Source of the DNA: Thalassococcus sp. S3
GTDB lineage: Bacteria; Pseudomonadota; Alphaproteobacteria; Rhodobacterales; Rhodobacteraceae
Reading direction: 5' to 3'
Length of the DNA stretch: 64,000 nucleotides
Assembly: GCF_004216475.1 (NCBI RefSeq)
Contig: NZ_CP022303.1
Location: forward strand, 992,001 to 1,056,000
Shown: positions 25,433 to 33,758 of the stretch, in pieces
Numbering within the stretch: position 1 is the first letter of the stretch
How the letters are laid out: every line of letters begins with the position of its first letter
Program-made: the position numbers and the translations under genes
The notes under the pieces: model-generated
The model's database searches: none
What the model saw: only the letters and a program-made list of their open reading frames with translations
Told to the model about the DNA's origin: nothing

Positions 25433-26785
25433 CTAGAGGGACGCAAAGCCGGCTGTAAGCGCTGAAAGGATCGTCTCCACATCTGTTTCGCTCAGAACCA
25501 AAGGCGGCGAGAGGATCACATTCGGACCCGAGATACGGACCATCGCGCCGGCCTGATAAGTCGCCTCCTGCAAGCGGTTGATCGTCGCTTTGTCGATTGG
25601 TGTCTTGGCGGCGCGGTCGGAGACCAGTTCCAACGCGCACATCAGGCCGTGACCGCCGCGCACGTCTCCGATGATGTCGTGTTGATCGGTCAGTTTTTTC
25701 AGCCCGGCGAAAAGTTGACCTCCGCGCGCAGCAGCGTTCTTAGGCACATTCAGGCGCAGTGTCTCCGTGAGGCAGGCCAAAGCCGCCGCTGCGCCGACCG
25801 GATGACCGGAATAGGTGTATCCATGGCCGATGGCCGCCTTGCCGCTTTCATCCTTTTCGAAGACCTCCGCCACAGGCTCGGCGATCATGACGGCGCCGAA
25901 CGGGAAGTATCCGTTGGTGATGGCCTTTGCCGTGCACATCAGATCGGGCTGGACCCCCCAATGCCGCGATCCGGTCCAAGAGCCGATGCGGCCGAAGGCG
26001 GTGATCACCTCGTCCGCGATCAGCAGGATGTCGTGGCGCGCGCAGATCTCGCGCACACCGGGCATGAAGCTCTCATGCGGGGGGATCACGCCGCCTGCGC
26101 CCAGAACAGGCTCCATGATGAACGCGGCGATGGTGCCTGCCCCCTGAAACGCGATCTCGTCCTCAAGGGCCGAGAGGCAAAGCTGCGCCAGGCGCGCGGG
26201 GTCGCTTTCGCCGAACGGGTTGCGATAGGTATATGGGGCCGGGATGTGATGGCAGCCGGGCATCAGCGGCTCGTAGGCGGTGCGGAAATTGGCGTTGCCG
26301 TTCACCGACGCGCCCCCGAAATGGGTGCCGTGATAGCCTTTCTTGAGGCTGAGATACTTGGTGCGCGCAGGCTCTCCGCGCACCTTGTGATATTGCCGCG
26401 CCAGGCGCAGCGCGGTTTCTACCGAATCCGATCCGCCGGAGGTGTAGAAGGCCCGCGTGAGGCCGTCCGGCGCGAAGAAGGCCCGCAGTTCTTCGGCCAG
26501 TTGGATGACCGCATCGTTCGTGGTGCCGCGGAACGTTGAATAATAGGGCAGCGCGTCAAGCTGCGCCGCGATGGCGTCCTTGATGGGCTGACAGGAAAAG
26601 CCGAGGTTCACATTCCAGAGCCCACCCACCGCGTCGACAACCTCATGCCCGTCGATATCGGTGATCCGCACGCCTTGGGCCCCGGTCACGATGGTGGGCG
26701 GATGGGCCTGCATCTCGGCCGGGTGGGCCATCGGATGCCAGAGAGAGCGGGCATTCATTTCCTTCAGAAAATTGCTGTCTTTCAT
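25433..26785 (-). CDS. Class III omega-aminotransferase (PLP-dependent)
   Basis: A 450-residue class III aminotransferase. PLP-binding landmarks are YTSGGSDSVETALRLARQYH, the DEVITAFGRIG segment with the PLP-contacting Asp, and the Schiff-base Lys in CTAKAITNGYFPFGAV. The family uses pyruvate or 2-oxoglutarate with terminal amines (beta-alanine, taurine, polyamines); the donor cannot be told from motifs. It is transcribed 15 bp after an IclR regulator and divergent from a TTT transporter, so a transported nitrogen compound or its product may be the substrate. Confidence 0.9.
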   Translation of the reverse strand: MKDSNFLKEMNARSLWHPMAHPAEMQAHPPTIVTGAQGVRITDIDGHEVVDAVGGLWNVNLGFSCQPIKDAIAAQLDALPYYSTFRGTTNDAVIQLAEELRAFFAPDGLTRAFYTSGGSDSVETALRLARQYHKVRGEPARTKYLSLKKGYHGTHFGGASVNGNANFRTAYEPLMPGCHHIPAPYTYRNPFGESDPARLAQLCLSALEDEIAFQGAGTIAAFIMEPVLGAGGVIPPHESFMPGVREICARHDILLIADEVITAFGRIGSWTGSRHWGVQPDLMCTAKAITNGYFPFGAVMIAEPVAEVFEKDESGKAAIGHGYTYSGHPVGAAAALACLTETLRLNVPKNAAARGGQLFAGLKKLTDQHDIIGDVRGGHGLMCALELVSDRAAKTPIDKATINRLQEATYQAGAMVRISGPNVILSPPLVLSETDVETILSALTAGFASL

Positions 26786-26800
26786 GGCGAACCCTTTCGG

Positions 26801-27577
26801 TCAGGCGGCGTGGATGGATGGAAAATCGGGCGGGCGAAAGCCGCCTGTACGGCGGGTCAGATCCGCCGCCGCGTCGGGCAGGACCTCTCGGATCCGCGCG
26901 CGCAGCGCATCGGTCATGCGCATCAGCGGAACGGCGATGGCAAGCGCTCCGATCGGTCGGGCGTCGGGTCCGAAGAGAGGTGCGGCCAGAGAATGAACAT
27001 CTGCTTCGAAACCGCCTATGGATTCGGCCAGACCCGATGCGCGGATTTCCGTCAGCGCCGCACGGATCAAAGCGGGATCGGTTCGGGTCCTTTCGGTGAA
27101 AGCCTCCAACGGTTGGGCAAGCAGCGCGTCCACAAAGGACGGATCCGAGAAGGCCAGCACCGAGAGGCCTGAGCTTGTTGCGTGAAAAGACAGCGTCTCG
27201 CTGTCCTCCATCATCACCCGTGTGCCGTGACGCGCGCTGTAGCTATGAGCCAACGCATTTAACTGCTGTCCCTGGACCAGAGACATATGGGCGGTCTCGT
27301 GCAGATCGTTCGCAAGTCGGTCCAGCACCTCCCGTGACACTGCAAGCAGTGGCACTGTCGCCTCCCGCAGTGCGGCAAGGCGCAGCACTTCCGGACCCAG
27401 ACGATAGGTCCGCGCCTGGGTCTGCTCCACATAGCCCTGATCCTGAAGGTCGGTGAGGAGGCGGTAGGCGGTGGCCTTGTTCAGACCAGACAGGCGGGCA
27501 ACCTCGCTCAAGCCGATCTCCCGCCTTTTATGGCTGAAAAGCGTCATCAAGGATAAGGCCTTGGCCACGGTTCCCAT
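26801..27577 (-). CDS. IclR family transcriptional regulator
   Basis: A 258-residue regulator with an N-terminal winged helix-turn-helix (IGLSEVARLSGLNKATAYRLLTDLQDQGYV) and a C-terminal IclR effector domain (LANDLHETAHMSLVQGQQL; SGLAESIGGFEADVHSLAAP). It is divergent from tctC across 154 bp that contain a striking array of GGTTC/GAACC half-sites, and is followed by the aminotransferase gene. It probably controls both transcripts in response to the transported compound. Confidence 0.9.
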   Translation of the reverse strand: MGTVAKALSLMTLFSHKRREIGLSEVARLSGLNKATAYRLLTDLQDQGYVEQTQARTYRLGPEVLRLAALREATVPLLAVSREVLDRLANDLHETAHMSLVQGQQLNALAHSYSARHGTRVMMEDSETLSFHATSSGLSVLAFSDPSFVDALLAQPLEAFTERTRTDPALIRAALTEIRASGLAESIGGFEADVHSLAAPLFGPDARPIGALAIAVPLMRMTDALRARIREVLPDAAADLTRRTGGFRPPDFPSIHAA

Positions 27578-27686
27578 GCGTTTCTGCGCCCTCTAAACGC
27601 TTTCTTAGAACTTCCAAGTTGATTTTACCGGCCATGCCGTTTCAATTTTCTTGACGGATCGAAACCCGCTCTGTCAATCTAAATTA

Positions 27687-27711
27687 GAACCAATGGTTCA
27701 TATAATGAACC
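27687..27711. promoter_or_regulatory. IclR-type operator array overlapping a TATAAT box
   Basis: GGTTCATATAATGAACC (27695-27711) is a perfect 7-3-7 inverted repeat. A further half-site GAACC at 27687-27691 forms a second palindrome, GAACC-AAT-GGTTC, with the first arm. The centre contains a consensus TATAAT (27701-27706), so a bound regulator would block or replace polymerase at the tctC promoter. IclR relatives such as PcaU are known to use three half-sites. Confidence 0.65.
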
Positions 27712-27731
27712 GATTTACTCTGGAGGTCCCC

Positions 27732-28670
27732 ATGAAGATCCAAACGATGCTGACCGGTGCCGCGGCCGCCCTGGCGCTGAGCGCGGGTGCCGCATTTGCG
27801 GAATATCCCGAAAAGCCGGTCAACTTCATTGTGCCGTGGCCTCCCGGTGATCTCGAAGATGTGCTCACGCGGATGATCGCAGAGGATTTCGAGGAGAAAT
27901 ATGGGGTGGCCGCCGCGGTCGTGAACAAGCCCGGTGGAGGCGGCGGGCCCTTCCCGGGCGCGATCGAGGTCGCCAATGCGCCGGCGGACGGCTATACGAT
28001 CGGGTCCTTCGTGATCGGTGTGCCGGTGGTGGGCCACCAGATCGGGATCCCGGATCTGACGCCTGAAAAGTTTGACCCGCTCGGCATCTTCCTGACCTAT
28101 CCGTTCGTGATCGCAACATCAGGCGACGCGCCCTATTCCACGATGGAGGAGCTTGCAGCCTACGCTAAGGAAAACGATGTCGCTCTTGGACATTTCGGCG
28201 ATCCGCTGACGCCGACGCAGGTCACCAAGGCCTATGCAGTCAACGCTGGCTTCGAATGGGGCTCGGATGCGGCTTTTGACGCGCTTGATTGCAACACGCT
28301 GGCCAGCGGCGATGCGGACGTGATCAACACCACGCTGCAGCTGATCCTGCCATGCCTCGATAGTGTCACTGTTCTGACCTCCATCACCGATGAGCGGATC
28401 TCGCTCGTTCCGGACGCCCCCACGATCGGAGAGCTTGATCCATCGCTGAACATCGCGCTCTGGAACGGGCTTTTCGTGACCAAGGACACGCCGCAGGATG
28501 TGCGCGACAAGATCATTGCAGTCGCCGAGAAGACGGTGATGAGCGAACGTGCGCAGGCCGTCGCCGCAGAGACGGGCGCCTTGGTCTATTGGCAACCGGC
28601 AGATGAGGCTGCGGAGCGGGTTGCCACCGATATCGAGACGGCGGGCCGGATCAGCGACCTGCTGGAGTAA
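27732..28670 (+). CDS. tctC: Tripartite tricarboxylate transporter binding protein (TctC/Bug family)
   Basis: A 312-residue periplasmic solute receptor. The signal peptide is MKIQTMLTGAAAALALSAGA and the mature protein begins EYPEKPVNFIVPWPPGD, the usual Bug-protein opening. Bug receptors bind carboxylates with two water-bridged loops; the ligand here is unknown. I start it at 27732, where GGAGG precedes the ATG; an upstream frame overlaps the operator. It is followed by tctB and tctA. Confidence 0.9.
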   Translation: MKIQTMLTGAAAALALSAGAAFAEYPEKPVNFIVPWPPGDLEDVLTRMIAEDFEEKYGVAAAVVNKPGGGGGPFPGAIEVANAPADGYTIGSFVIGVPVVGHQIGIPDLTPEKFDPLGIFLTYPFVIATSGDAPYSTMEELAAYAKENDVALGHFGDPLTPTQVTKAYAVNAGFEWGSDAAFDALDCNTLASGDADVINTTLQLILPCLDSVTVLTSITDERISLVPDAPTIGELDPSLNIALWNGLFVTKDTPQDVRDKIIAVAEKTVMSERAQAVAAETGALVYWQPADEAAERVATDIETAGRISDLLE

Positions 28671-28678
28671 CTTTGGAT

Positions 28679-28696
28679 CGGGGGCAACGGCCCCCG
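28679..28696 (+). other. Stem-loop between tctC and tctB
   Basis: A perfect 7-bp stem CGGGGGC / GCCCCCG with a 4-base loop, 8 bases after the tctC stop, without a T-run. It resembles the RNA-stabilising hairpins placed after highly expressed binding-protein genes rather than a terminator. Confidence 0.5.
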
Positions 28697-28712
28697 CTGC
28701 CGGGACCGGTGC

Positions 28713-29243
28713 ATGACGACCGAGCGCGAACGTCGATTTGTGGGCCCAAGGCGCGGACAGCTCCTGTTCGCGCTGGGCTTTCTGCTGATCTCAGTAATCC
28801 TGCTGGCTCAGATCGGAGAGCAGACACGCTGGGTCAACGGAACGCAACTCGCCGCCCAGCCCCGCTTCTGGCCGGCGGTGGGTCTGATCATGATGGTGGT
28901 CATGGGCGGGCTGCATCTGTGGCGTCTGCCGTGGCGCCGGGTCAGCCGGGATGACCGGGCAGAGACCTGGCGCTGGGCGCAGGCGCTGGAGTTCGCCGGG
29001 TGGTTCATGGCCTATGTGCTTTTGGTTCCCATTCTGGGATATCTGCCGATGACCTTGATCTTCGTGCCTGCACTTGCATGGCGGATGGGCTATCGCAGCC
29101 GGGCCATTCTAGCGATCAGCTTGGCCTTTGCCTTTGCCGTTGTGGTGCTCTTCAAGTCCGTTCTGTCGGTGCGGATCCCCGGGGGCCTGGTCTATGACTA
29201 CCTGCCCGGCGCGGTGCGCAGCTTCTTCATTCTGAATTTCTGA
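28713..29243 (+). CDS. tctB: Tripartite tricarboxylate transporter small permease TctB
   Basis: A 176-residue membrane protein with about four hydrophobic segments (LLFALGFLLISVILLAQIG, FWPAVGLIMMVVMGGLHLW and two more). Its size and position between the binding protein and the large permease identify it as TctB. Its stop overlaps the tctA ATG (TGATG). Confidence 0.85.
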   Translation: MTTERERRFVGPRRGQLLFALGFLLISVILLAQIGEQTRWVNGTQLAAQPRFWPAVGLIMMVVMGGLHLWRLPWRRVSRDDRAETWRWAQALEFAGWFMAYVLLVPILGYLPMTLIFVPALAWRMGYRSRAILAISLAFAFAVVVLFKSVLSVRIPGGLVYDYLPGAVRSFFILNF

Positions 29244-30844
29244 TGGAGCTTCTGGCCGAAAGTCTCTCCATCCTTGCCCGTTGGGACGTTGTGCTGGCGC
29301 TCCTCGTAGGCTCGGTCGGTGGCGTTCTCATCGGTGCGATCCCGGGCGTTGGTCCGGCGGTGGCCATCGCGATCCTTTTGCCCGCTACGTTTTCGATGGA
29401 TCCCATCGTGGGCCTGACCGTGCTTTTGGGCATCTACGGCAGTTCGATGTATGGCGGTGCGATCCCGGCAATCCTGATCAATACGCCCGGCACGGCGGTC
29501 AACGCGCTGACCACCTATGACGGTTATCCCATGACCGCGCGGGGAGAGCCGCGTCGAGCTTTGTCGCTGGCTTACTCAGCCTCCTTTTTCGGTGGTGTTT
29601 TTTCGGTCATCTGCCTGATCCTCTTCGCCCCGGTGCTGGCCCGCATCGCGCCGCTGTTTGGTTCGCGTGAGATCTTTCTGGCCGCGCTGCTGGGGATCGT
29701 TCTGGTGGTGGTCGCCCATCGCGGTCAGACCCTGATCGCGGGTGCCCTCGCAGGGCTTGGCATCTTCATCCAGACGATCGGACTTGAGCCGGTAAAGTAT
29801 TCCCAGCGCTACACGTTCGAGCAGCCGTTCCTGTCAGGGGGTATCGACCTGATCGTGGTCGTCCTGGGCCTTTTCGCGCTCAGCCAGGCATTTATCCTTC
29901 TGACCTCAGTTGATGAAACCGTCCGCACCACCCGTCTGCGCGGCGGGCTTTTCCAGGGACTGCGGGAGCTTGCGCGGCACCCGCGTGTGGCCGGTGTGTC
30001 GGCAAGCTTCGGCGTGGTGATGGGGATGATCCCCGGCGTGGGCGAGTTCACCGCGCAATTCATGTCCTATACCTACGCGCAGCGCAGCTCCAAGCGGCCG
30101 GAGGATTTCGGCCACGGGTCCTCCGAAGGGCTGATCGCCGCGGAGACGGCAAATAACGCGGTCCCGGCGGCGGCCATGGTGCCCCTTCTCGCGCTCGGCA
30201 TTCCGGGAGAGGCGCTGACCGCAATGATGCTCAGCGTGTTTTACGTGCACAATGTCGTTCCTGGCCCCGGGCTGTTTCAGAATGATATGGATTTCATCGT
30301 GGCGCTTTATCTTGCGCTGCTGATCCTGAACGTTCTGGTTCTGGCGTTTCTTCTGATAGCAACAAGGCCGTTGGTGCAGGTGGTCAAGATCCCCAATCGG
30401 TTTCTGGGTGTTTGCATCCTGACGCTCAGCTTCGTCGGCGTTTATTCACTGCGCAATTCGGCGACGGATTGCCTGATCGCGGCAGGTTTCGGCATCTTCG
30501 GCTATGTGCTCAAGCGCCTGTCCCTGCCCATTGTGCCGATCATCCTGGGCATGGTGCTGGGCGGGATCATGGAGGTGAAGCTGCGTGCAGGCATGGCCCG
30601 GGTGAGAGAGCCTTTCGATTTCATCGACCGCCCGGTAGCCTTCATCCTCTTCTGCCTAATCCTTCTGGTGCTGGGCCTTCACGCGCGGCGGGTCTGGTCA
30701 GAGGCGCGTGATCTGAAAGGCGCAGAGGAGCAACTGCGCCATCGCCCCGGTCGGTTCGGTGGCCTGATGGCCCGCCGTATGGGTGCTCTCGAAAAGGCGC
30801 GTCTCAAGACCGTGCGCGCACGACATGCCCGGAGGGCGAAATGA
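29243..30844 (+). CDS. tctA: Tripartite tricarboxylate transporter large permease TctA
   Basis: A 533-residue permease with about twelve hydrophobic segments and the family glycine-rich motifs GAIPGVGPAVAIAILLP and SSMYGGAIPAILINTPGT, repeated in the second half as MIPGVGEFTAQF. It carries out sodium- or proton-driven uptake of the substrate delivered by TctC. Its 3' end overlaps the UPF0261 gene by 4 bases, which couples that gene to the transporter. Confidence 0.92.
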   Translation: MELLAESLSILARWDVVLALLVGSVGGVLIGAIPGVGPAVAIAILLPATFSMDPIVGLTVLLGIYGSSMYGGAIPAILINTPGTAVNALTTYDGYPMTARGEPRRALSLAYSASFFGGVFSVICLILFAPVLARIAPLFGSREIFLAALLGIVLVVVAHRGQTLIAGALAGLGIFIQTIGLEPVKYSQRYTFEQPFLSGGIDLIVVVLGLFALSQAFILLTSVDETVRTTRLRGGLFQGLRELARHPRVAGVSASFGVVMGMIPGVGEFTAQFMSYTYAQRSSKRPEDFGHGSSEGLIAAETANNAVPAAAMVPLLALGIPGEALTAMMLSVFYVHNVVPGPGLFQNDMDFIVALYLALLILNVLVLAFLLIATRPLVQVVKIPNRFLGVCILTLSFVGVYSLRNSATDCLIAAGFGIFGYVLKRLSLPIVPIILGMVLGGIMEVKLRAGMARVREPFDFIDRPVAFILFCLILLVLGLHARRVWSEARDLKGAEEQLRHRPGRFGGLMARRMGALEKARLKTVRARHARRAK

Positions 30845-32070
30845 GCGACAAGACGATCCTCCTGGTGGGGACCTACGACACCAAGAAGGATGAACTGAGC
30901 TATCTGGCCGAGGTGATCCGCACCCAAGGGGGCGGGGTGATGCGAATGGATGTGGGCGTGCTGGGCGATCCCCCCGACACGGTTGAGATCTCCCGGCGCG
31001 ATGTGGCGCGTGCGGGTGGACACAGCCTCGAAGGCGCCGCGCAGGCGGCGGATGAGAATGCCGCCATGCAGATCATGGCGCAAGGTGCTGCAAGCAAGGC
31101 TCTGGCTCTCTACCGTGCCGGAGAGATCGACGGCGTTCTGGCTTTGGGCGGCACGATGGGCACCGACCTCGCCCTCGATCTCTGCGCCGCACTCCCCTTG
31201 GGCGTGCCGAAATATGTGGTCTCCACAGTTGCCTTCTCTCCGCTTCTGCCGCCGGACCGGATCGTGGCAGATATCCAGATGATCCTTTGGGCGGGCGGGC
31301 TTTATGGGCTGAACGCTGTCTGCAAATCCTCGCTCAGCCAGGCAGCCGGCGCGGTGCTGGGCGCCGCGCGGGCAGTGGAAAAGCCGCGCAGCGATCGCCC
31401 GCTGATCGGAATGACGAGCTTTGGCAAGACGGTCTTGCGATACATGGTGGATCTGAAACCCGCCCTCGAGGCGCGCGGCTTTGATGTCGCGGTCTTTCAC
31501 GCGACCGGCATGGGCGGTCGCGCGTTCGAAAGTTTGGCTGCGGAAAGCGCCTTTGCGGCGGTCATGGATTTCGCACCACAGGAGGTCGGCAATCATCTCT
31601 TCGGTGGCCTGAGCGCTGGGGCTGACCGGATGACGCACGCGGGCAAGGCCGGGATCCCCCAGATCATTGCCCCGGGTTGTTACGATCTGGTCGATTTCGT
31701 GGGCTGGCAGCCAATCGCCCCTTCGCTCCGGGACCGCCCGGTTCATGCACATAATCGGCTGCTCTCCTCAGCGCTTTTGACAGCGGAGGAGCGGCGGGAG
31801 GTCGCGCGCACGATCTGCAACAAGCTCGCCCTCGCACAAGCCCCTGTCGCCTTGATCCTGCCGCGCTATGGTTGCAACGAATGGGATCGCGAAGGTGCCG
31901 ATCTGCATGACGCAGAGGGTCTGGAGGCGTTTTGCAGCGAGATCGAAGCGGATTGTCCGCAGAACGTGAGACTGCATAGGCTTGACGCGCACATCAACGA
32001 TCCAGCATTCACGGATTTGGCACTGTCTGTTTTCGACAGCTGGCTGGCTGAAGGAGTTATCCCATACTAA
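30841..32070 (+). CDS. Tm-1-like ATP-binding / UPF0261 family protein
   Basis: A 409-residue soluble protein of the UPF0261 family, related to the N-terminal nucleotide-binding half of plant Tm-1. The start KTILLVGTYDTKKDELSYL and the segments LALGGTMGTDLA and IIAPGCYDLVDF are characteristic. The biochemical role of the family is poorly defined. The ATGA overlap with tctA strongly suggests joint use with the TTT transporter, perhaps in processing the imported compound. The gene is followed by one arm of a 36-bp inverted repeat. Confidence 0.85.
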   Translation: MSDKTILLVGTYDTKKDELSYLAEVIRTQGGGVMRMDVGVLGDPPDTVEISRRDVARAGGHSLEGAAQAADENAAMQIMAQGAASKALALYRAGEIDGVLALGGTMGTDLALDLCAALPLGVPKYVVSTVAFSPLLPPDRIVADIQMILWAGGLYGLNAVCKSSLSQAAGAVLGAARAVEKPRSDRPLIGMTSFGKTVLRYMVDLKPALEARGFDVAVFHATGMGGRAFESLAAESAFAAVMDFAPQEVGNHLFGGLSAGADRMTHAGKAGIPQIIAPGCYDLVDFVGWQPIAPSLRDRPVHAHNRLLSSALLTAEERREVARTICNKLALAQAPVALILPRYGCNEWDREGADLHDAEGLEAFCSEIEADCPQNVRLHRLDAHINDPAFTDLALSVFDSWLAEGVIPY

Positions 32071-32096
32071 AGACGGGTCCTTTTGCAGGCGGCGGA

Positions 32097-32132
32097 ATTG
32101 CCTCCGGCGGGGGTATTTGAAGAAAGTGGAGA
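32097..32132 (+). repeat. 36-bp inverted repeat, left arm (TATTT element copy 7)
   Basis: Begins ATTGCCTCCGGCGGGGGTA and ends GAAGAAAGTGGAGA. It is a perfect reverse complement of 32261-32296, 128 bp away. Both arms lie just outside the 3' ends of convergent genes. Confidence 0.8.
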
Positions 32133-32165
32133 CACCGGTACTTAAAATCTTTGATGCGCCCAGGT

Positions 32166-32200
32166 CCGCGTTAAGGTTAATGACTATTAGGGTTAACGCG
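32166..32200. repeat. Double GGTTAA element, copy 2 (convergent intergenic)
   Basis: GGTTAA boxes at 32175-32180 and 32191-32196, again 16 bp apart, bounded by CGCG on both sides. It sits between the two arms of the 36-bp inverted repeat. Confidence 0.75.
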
Positions 32201-32260
32201 CTGTCGCTGAATAGAACAGTGGAAGGTATGCCCGTTGCCCGCTTCTACGCCGAACCCGTT

Positions 32261-32296
32261 TCTCCACTTTCTTCAAATACCCCCGCCGGAGGCAAT
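32261..32296 (-). repeat. 36-bp inverted repeat, right arm (TATTT element copy 8)
   Basis: Exact reverse complement of 32097-32132. It lies 29 bp from the stop codon of the OsmC-family gene. Confidence 0.8.
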
Positions 32297-32325
32297 CCTG
32301 CCGTTTCAAGAGGCGCGGTGCAGGA

Positions 32326-32826
32326 TCAGATTTCGACGTACCTGCCGTCATGCTTGAGGCGATGTCGGATCGTATTGGCCTGCCCAAGTGTCTGTTCCAG
32401 AAAGCATCCTTTCTGTGCGGCTCGTATCAACTCAGTGGCCTTTTCCAACGGGTCCGGGCTGTCCAGCAGCACGTCGATTTCAAAAGAGTGAGGCGCGGTC
32501 TCATAGACACGCCCCGCTTTCTGCCAATCCCACACCACGCGCGTCTCGACCTTCAAATCGTCGATCCTTACGTCGAGGCGCTTTGCAAAGGCGCGGATTT
32601 GGGTCATCAGGCAGCCGGTCAGCCCCGCGACGAACAGGGCAAGCGGCGGCGGGGCTGAGGCCTCACCGCCGTGGAATGCGCCCTCGTCGCTGGCTAGATG
32701 AAAACTTTCTTTGAACGGGCGGACCATCTCAACTGCCAACTCATTGCGCATTTTGCCGACAGCTGATCCGGTGCAATTGAACTGGACCTGCGCGGTCTGG
32801 GGCATCTCGTCCTGTGACATCGCCAT
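32326..32826 (-). CDS. OsmC family protein
   Basis: About 166 residues with the OsmC/Ohr fold: PPPLALFVAGLTGCLMTQIR carries the first conserved cysteine, and a second Cys occurs in AAQKGCFLEQTLG. OsmC proteins often reduce organic peroxides, but many in catabolic operons are of unknown role. The ATG at 32826 has AAAGG at good spacing; a GTG at 32835 overlapping the upstream stop is the alternative. It is the last gene of the dctPQM-cyclase-FAH-OsmC operon. Confidence 0.8.
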   Translation of the reverse strand: MAMSQDEMPQTAQVQFNCTGSAVGKMRNELAVEMVRPFKESFHLASDEGAFHGGEASAPPPLALFVAGLTGCLMTQIRAFAKRLDVRIDDLKVETRVVWDWQKAGRVYETAPHSFEIDVLLDSPDPLEKATELIRAAQKGCFLEQTLGQANTIRHRLKHDGRYVEI

Positions 32827-32831
32827 GGCGC

Positions 32832-33758
32832 TCACCCTTTCACGATGCGGTTAGAGAGTGTGCCGATCTTCTCGATGCTTAGCTCGAAGCGGTCACCAGG
32901 ACTGAGCGCTTTTCCGATCTCCAGACCACAGCCGGTGCCCACCGTGCCGGAGCCGATAACCTCACCCGGATAGAGCGTCTCGGAGGCGGAGATGTGTTCG
33001 ATGATGCGGGCAAAGCTGTGATGCATCTGGCTGGAATTGCCGCCGCCCCAGCGGTCGCCGTTCACATGCGCCTCCATCTCCAGAGCCGCCGGATGGGGCA
33101 CTTCGTCCGCCGTTACGATCCAGGGGCCAAGCACGTTTCCGGTGTCGAAATCCTTGCCCTTGGCGGGTCCCAGTTGTCCGCCCATCTCGACCATCTGCGC
33201 GTCGCGGGCGGAGACGTCGTTGAGGATCGAATAGCCCCAGATATAAGCGGGCGCTTCGGCCTGGGAGATGTCCTTGCCCTTTTTCCCGATGATGATGGCC
33301 AACTCCAGCTCAATGTCGAGGAATTGCGCGTATGAGGGCCAGATCACATCCTCTTCATGGCCCACGAAGGACATGCGGTTGCCCTTGTAATAGACCGGCT
33401 GCTGATACCAGACAGGCGGGATCTCGAAGGCGCGCCCGGTCATTTTTTCCGCTGCGGCGAAGCTGTTTTTGAGGTGCTCTTCGAAGACGAGGCAATCGCG
33501 GTACTGCACAGGCAGGATGGGCGGGCGGAAGGTCACCTCCTCGCGCATCAGGATCGCGCGATCACTGGCATCGTCAATGAGACTTTGGGCGACGGCCAAC
33601 GCCTCGTCACCGCCATAGATGACGGACAGCATGTCGAGGAAATATCCCTCGTTCGCGCCGGCATGTTCGGCGGCCAGATGCAGGTCGAGCATGCGGTCCT
33701 CTCCCAGATCGGCCACCACATGTTCGCGCCCTTCGAAACAGACGGTTCCCAGTCGCAT
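32832..33758 (-). CDS. Fumarylacetoacetate hydrolase family protein
   Basis: A 308-residue FAH-fold enzyme. The metal site is recognisable as VFEEHLKNS, DIELELAIIIGKKG and the segment WGYSILNDVSARD, followed by GKDFDTGNVLGPW and SGTVGTGCG. The superfamily includes C-C hydrolases, decarboxylases and isomerases of ring-cleavage pathways. The start at 33758 (MRLGTVCFEG) shares one base with the cyclase stop; a longer open frame is a read-through of the cyclase gene and is rejected. With the cyclase it suggests degradation of a cyclic or aromatic acid. Confidence 0.87.
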   Translation of the reverse strand: MRLGTVCFEGREHVVADLGEDRMLDLHLAAEHAGANEGYFLDMLSVIYGGDEALAVAQSLIDDASDRAILMREEVTFRPPILPVQYRDCLVFEEHLKNSFAAAEKMTGRAFEIPPVWYQQPVYYKGNRMSFVGHEEDVIWPSYAQFLDIELELAIIIGKKGKDISQAEAPAYIWGYSILNDVSARDAQMVEMGGQLGPAKGKDFDTGNVLGPWIVTADEVPHPAALEMEAHVNGDRWGGGNSSQMHHSFARIIEHISASETLYPGEVIGSGTVGTGCGLEIGKALSPGDRFELSIEKIGTLSNRIVKG

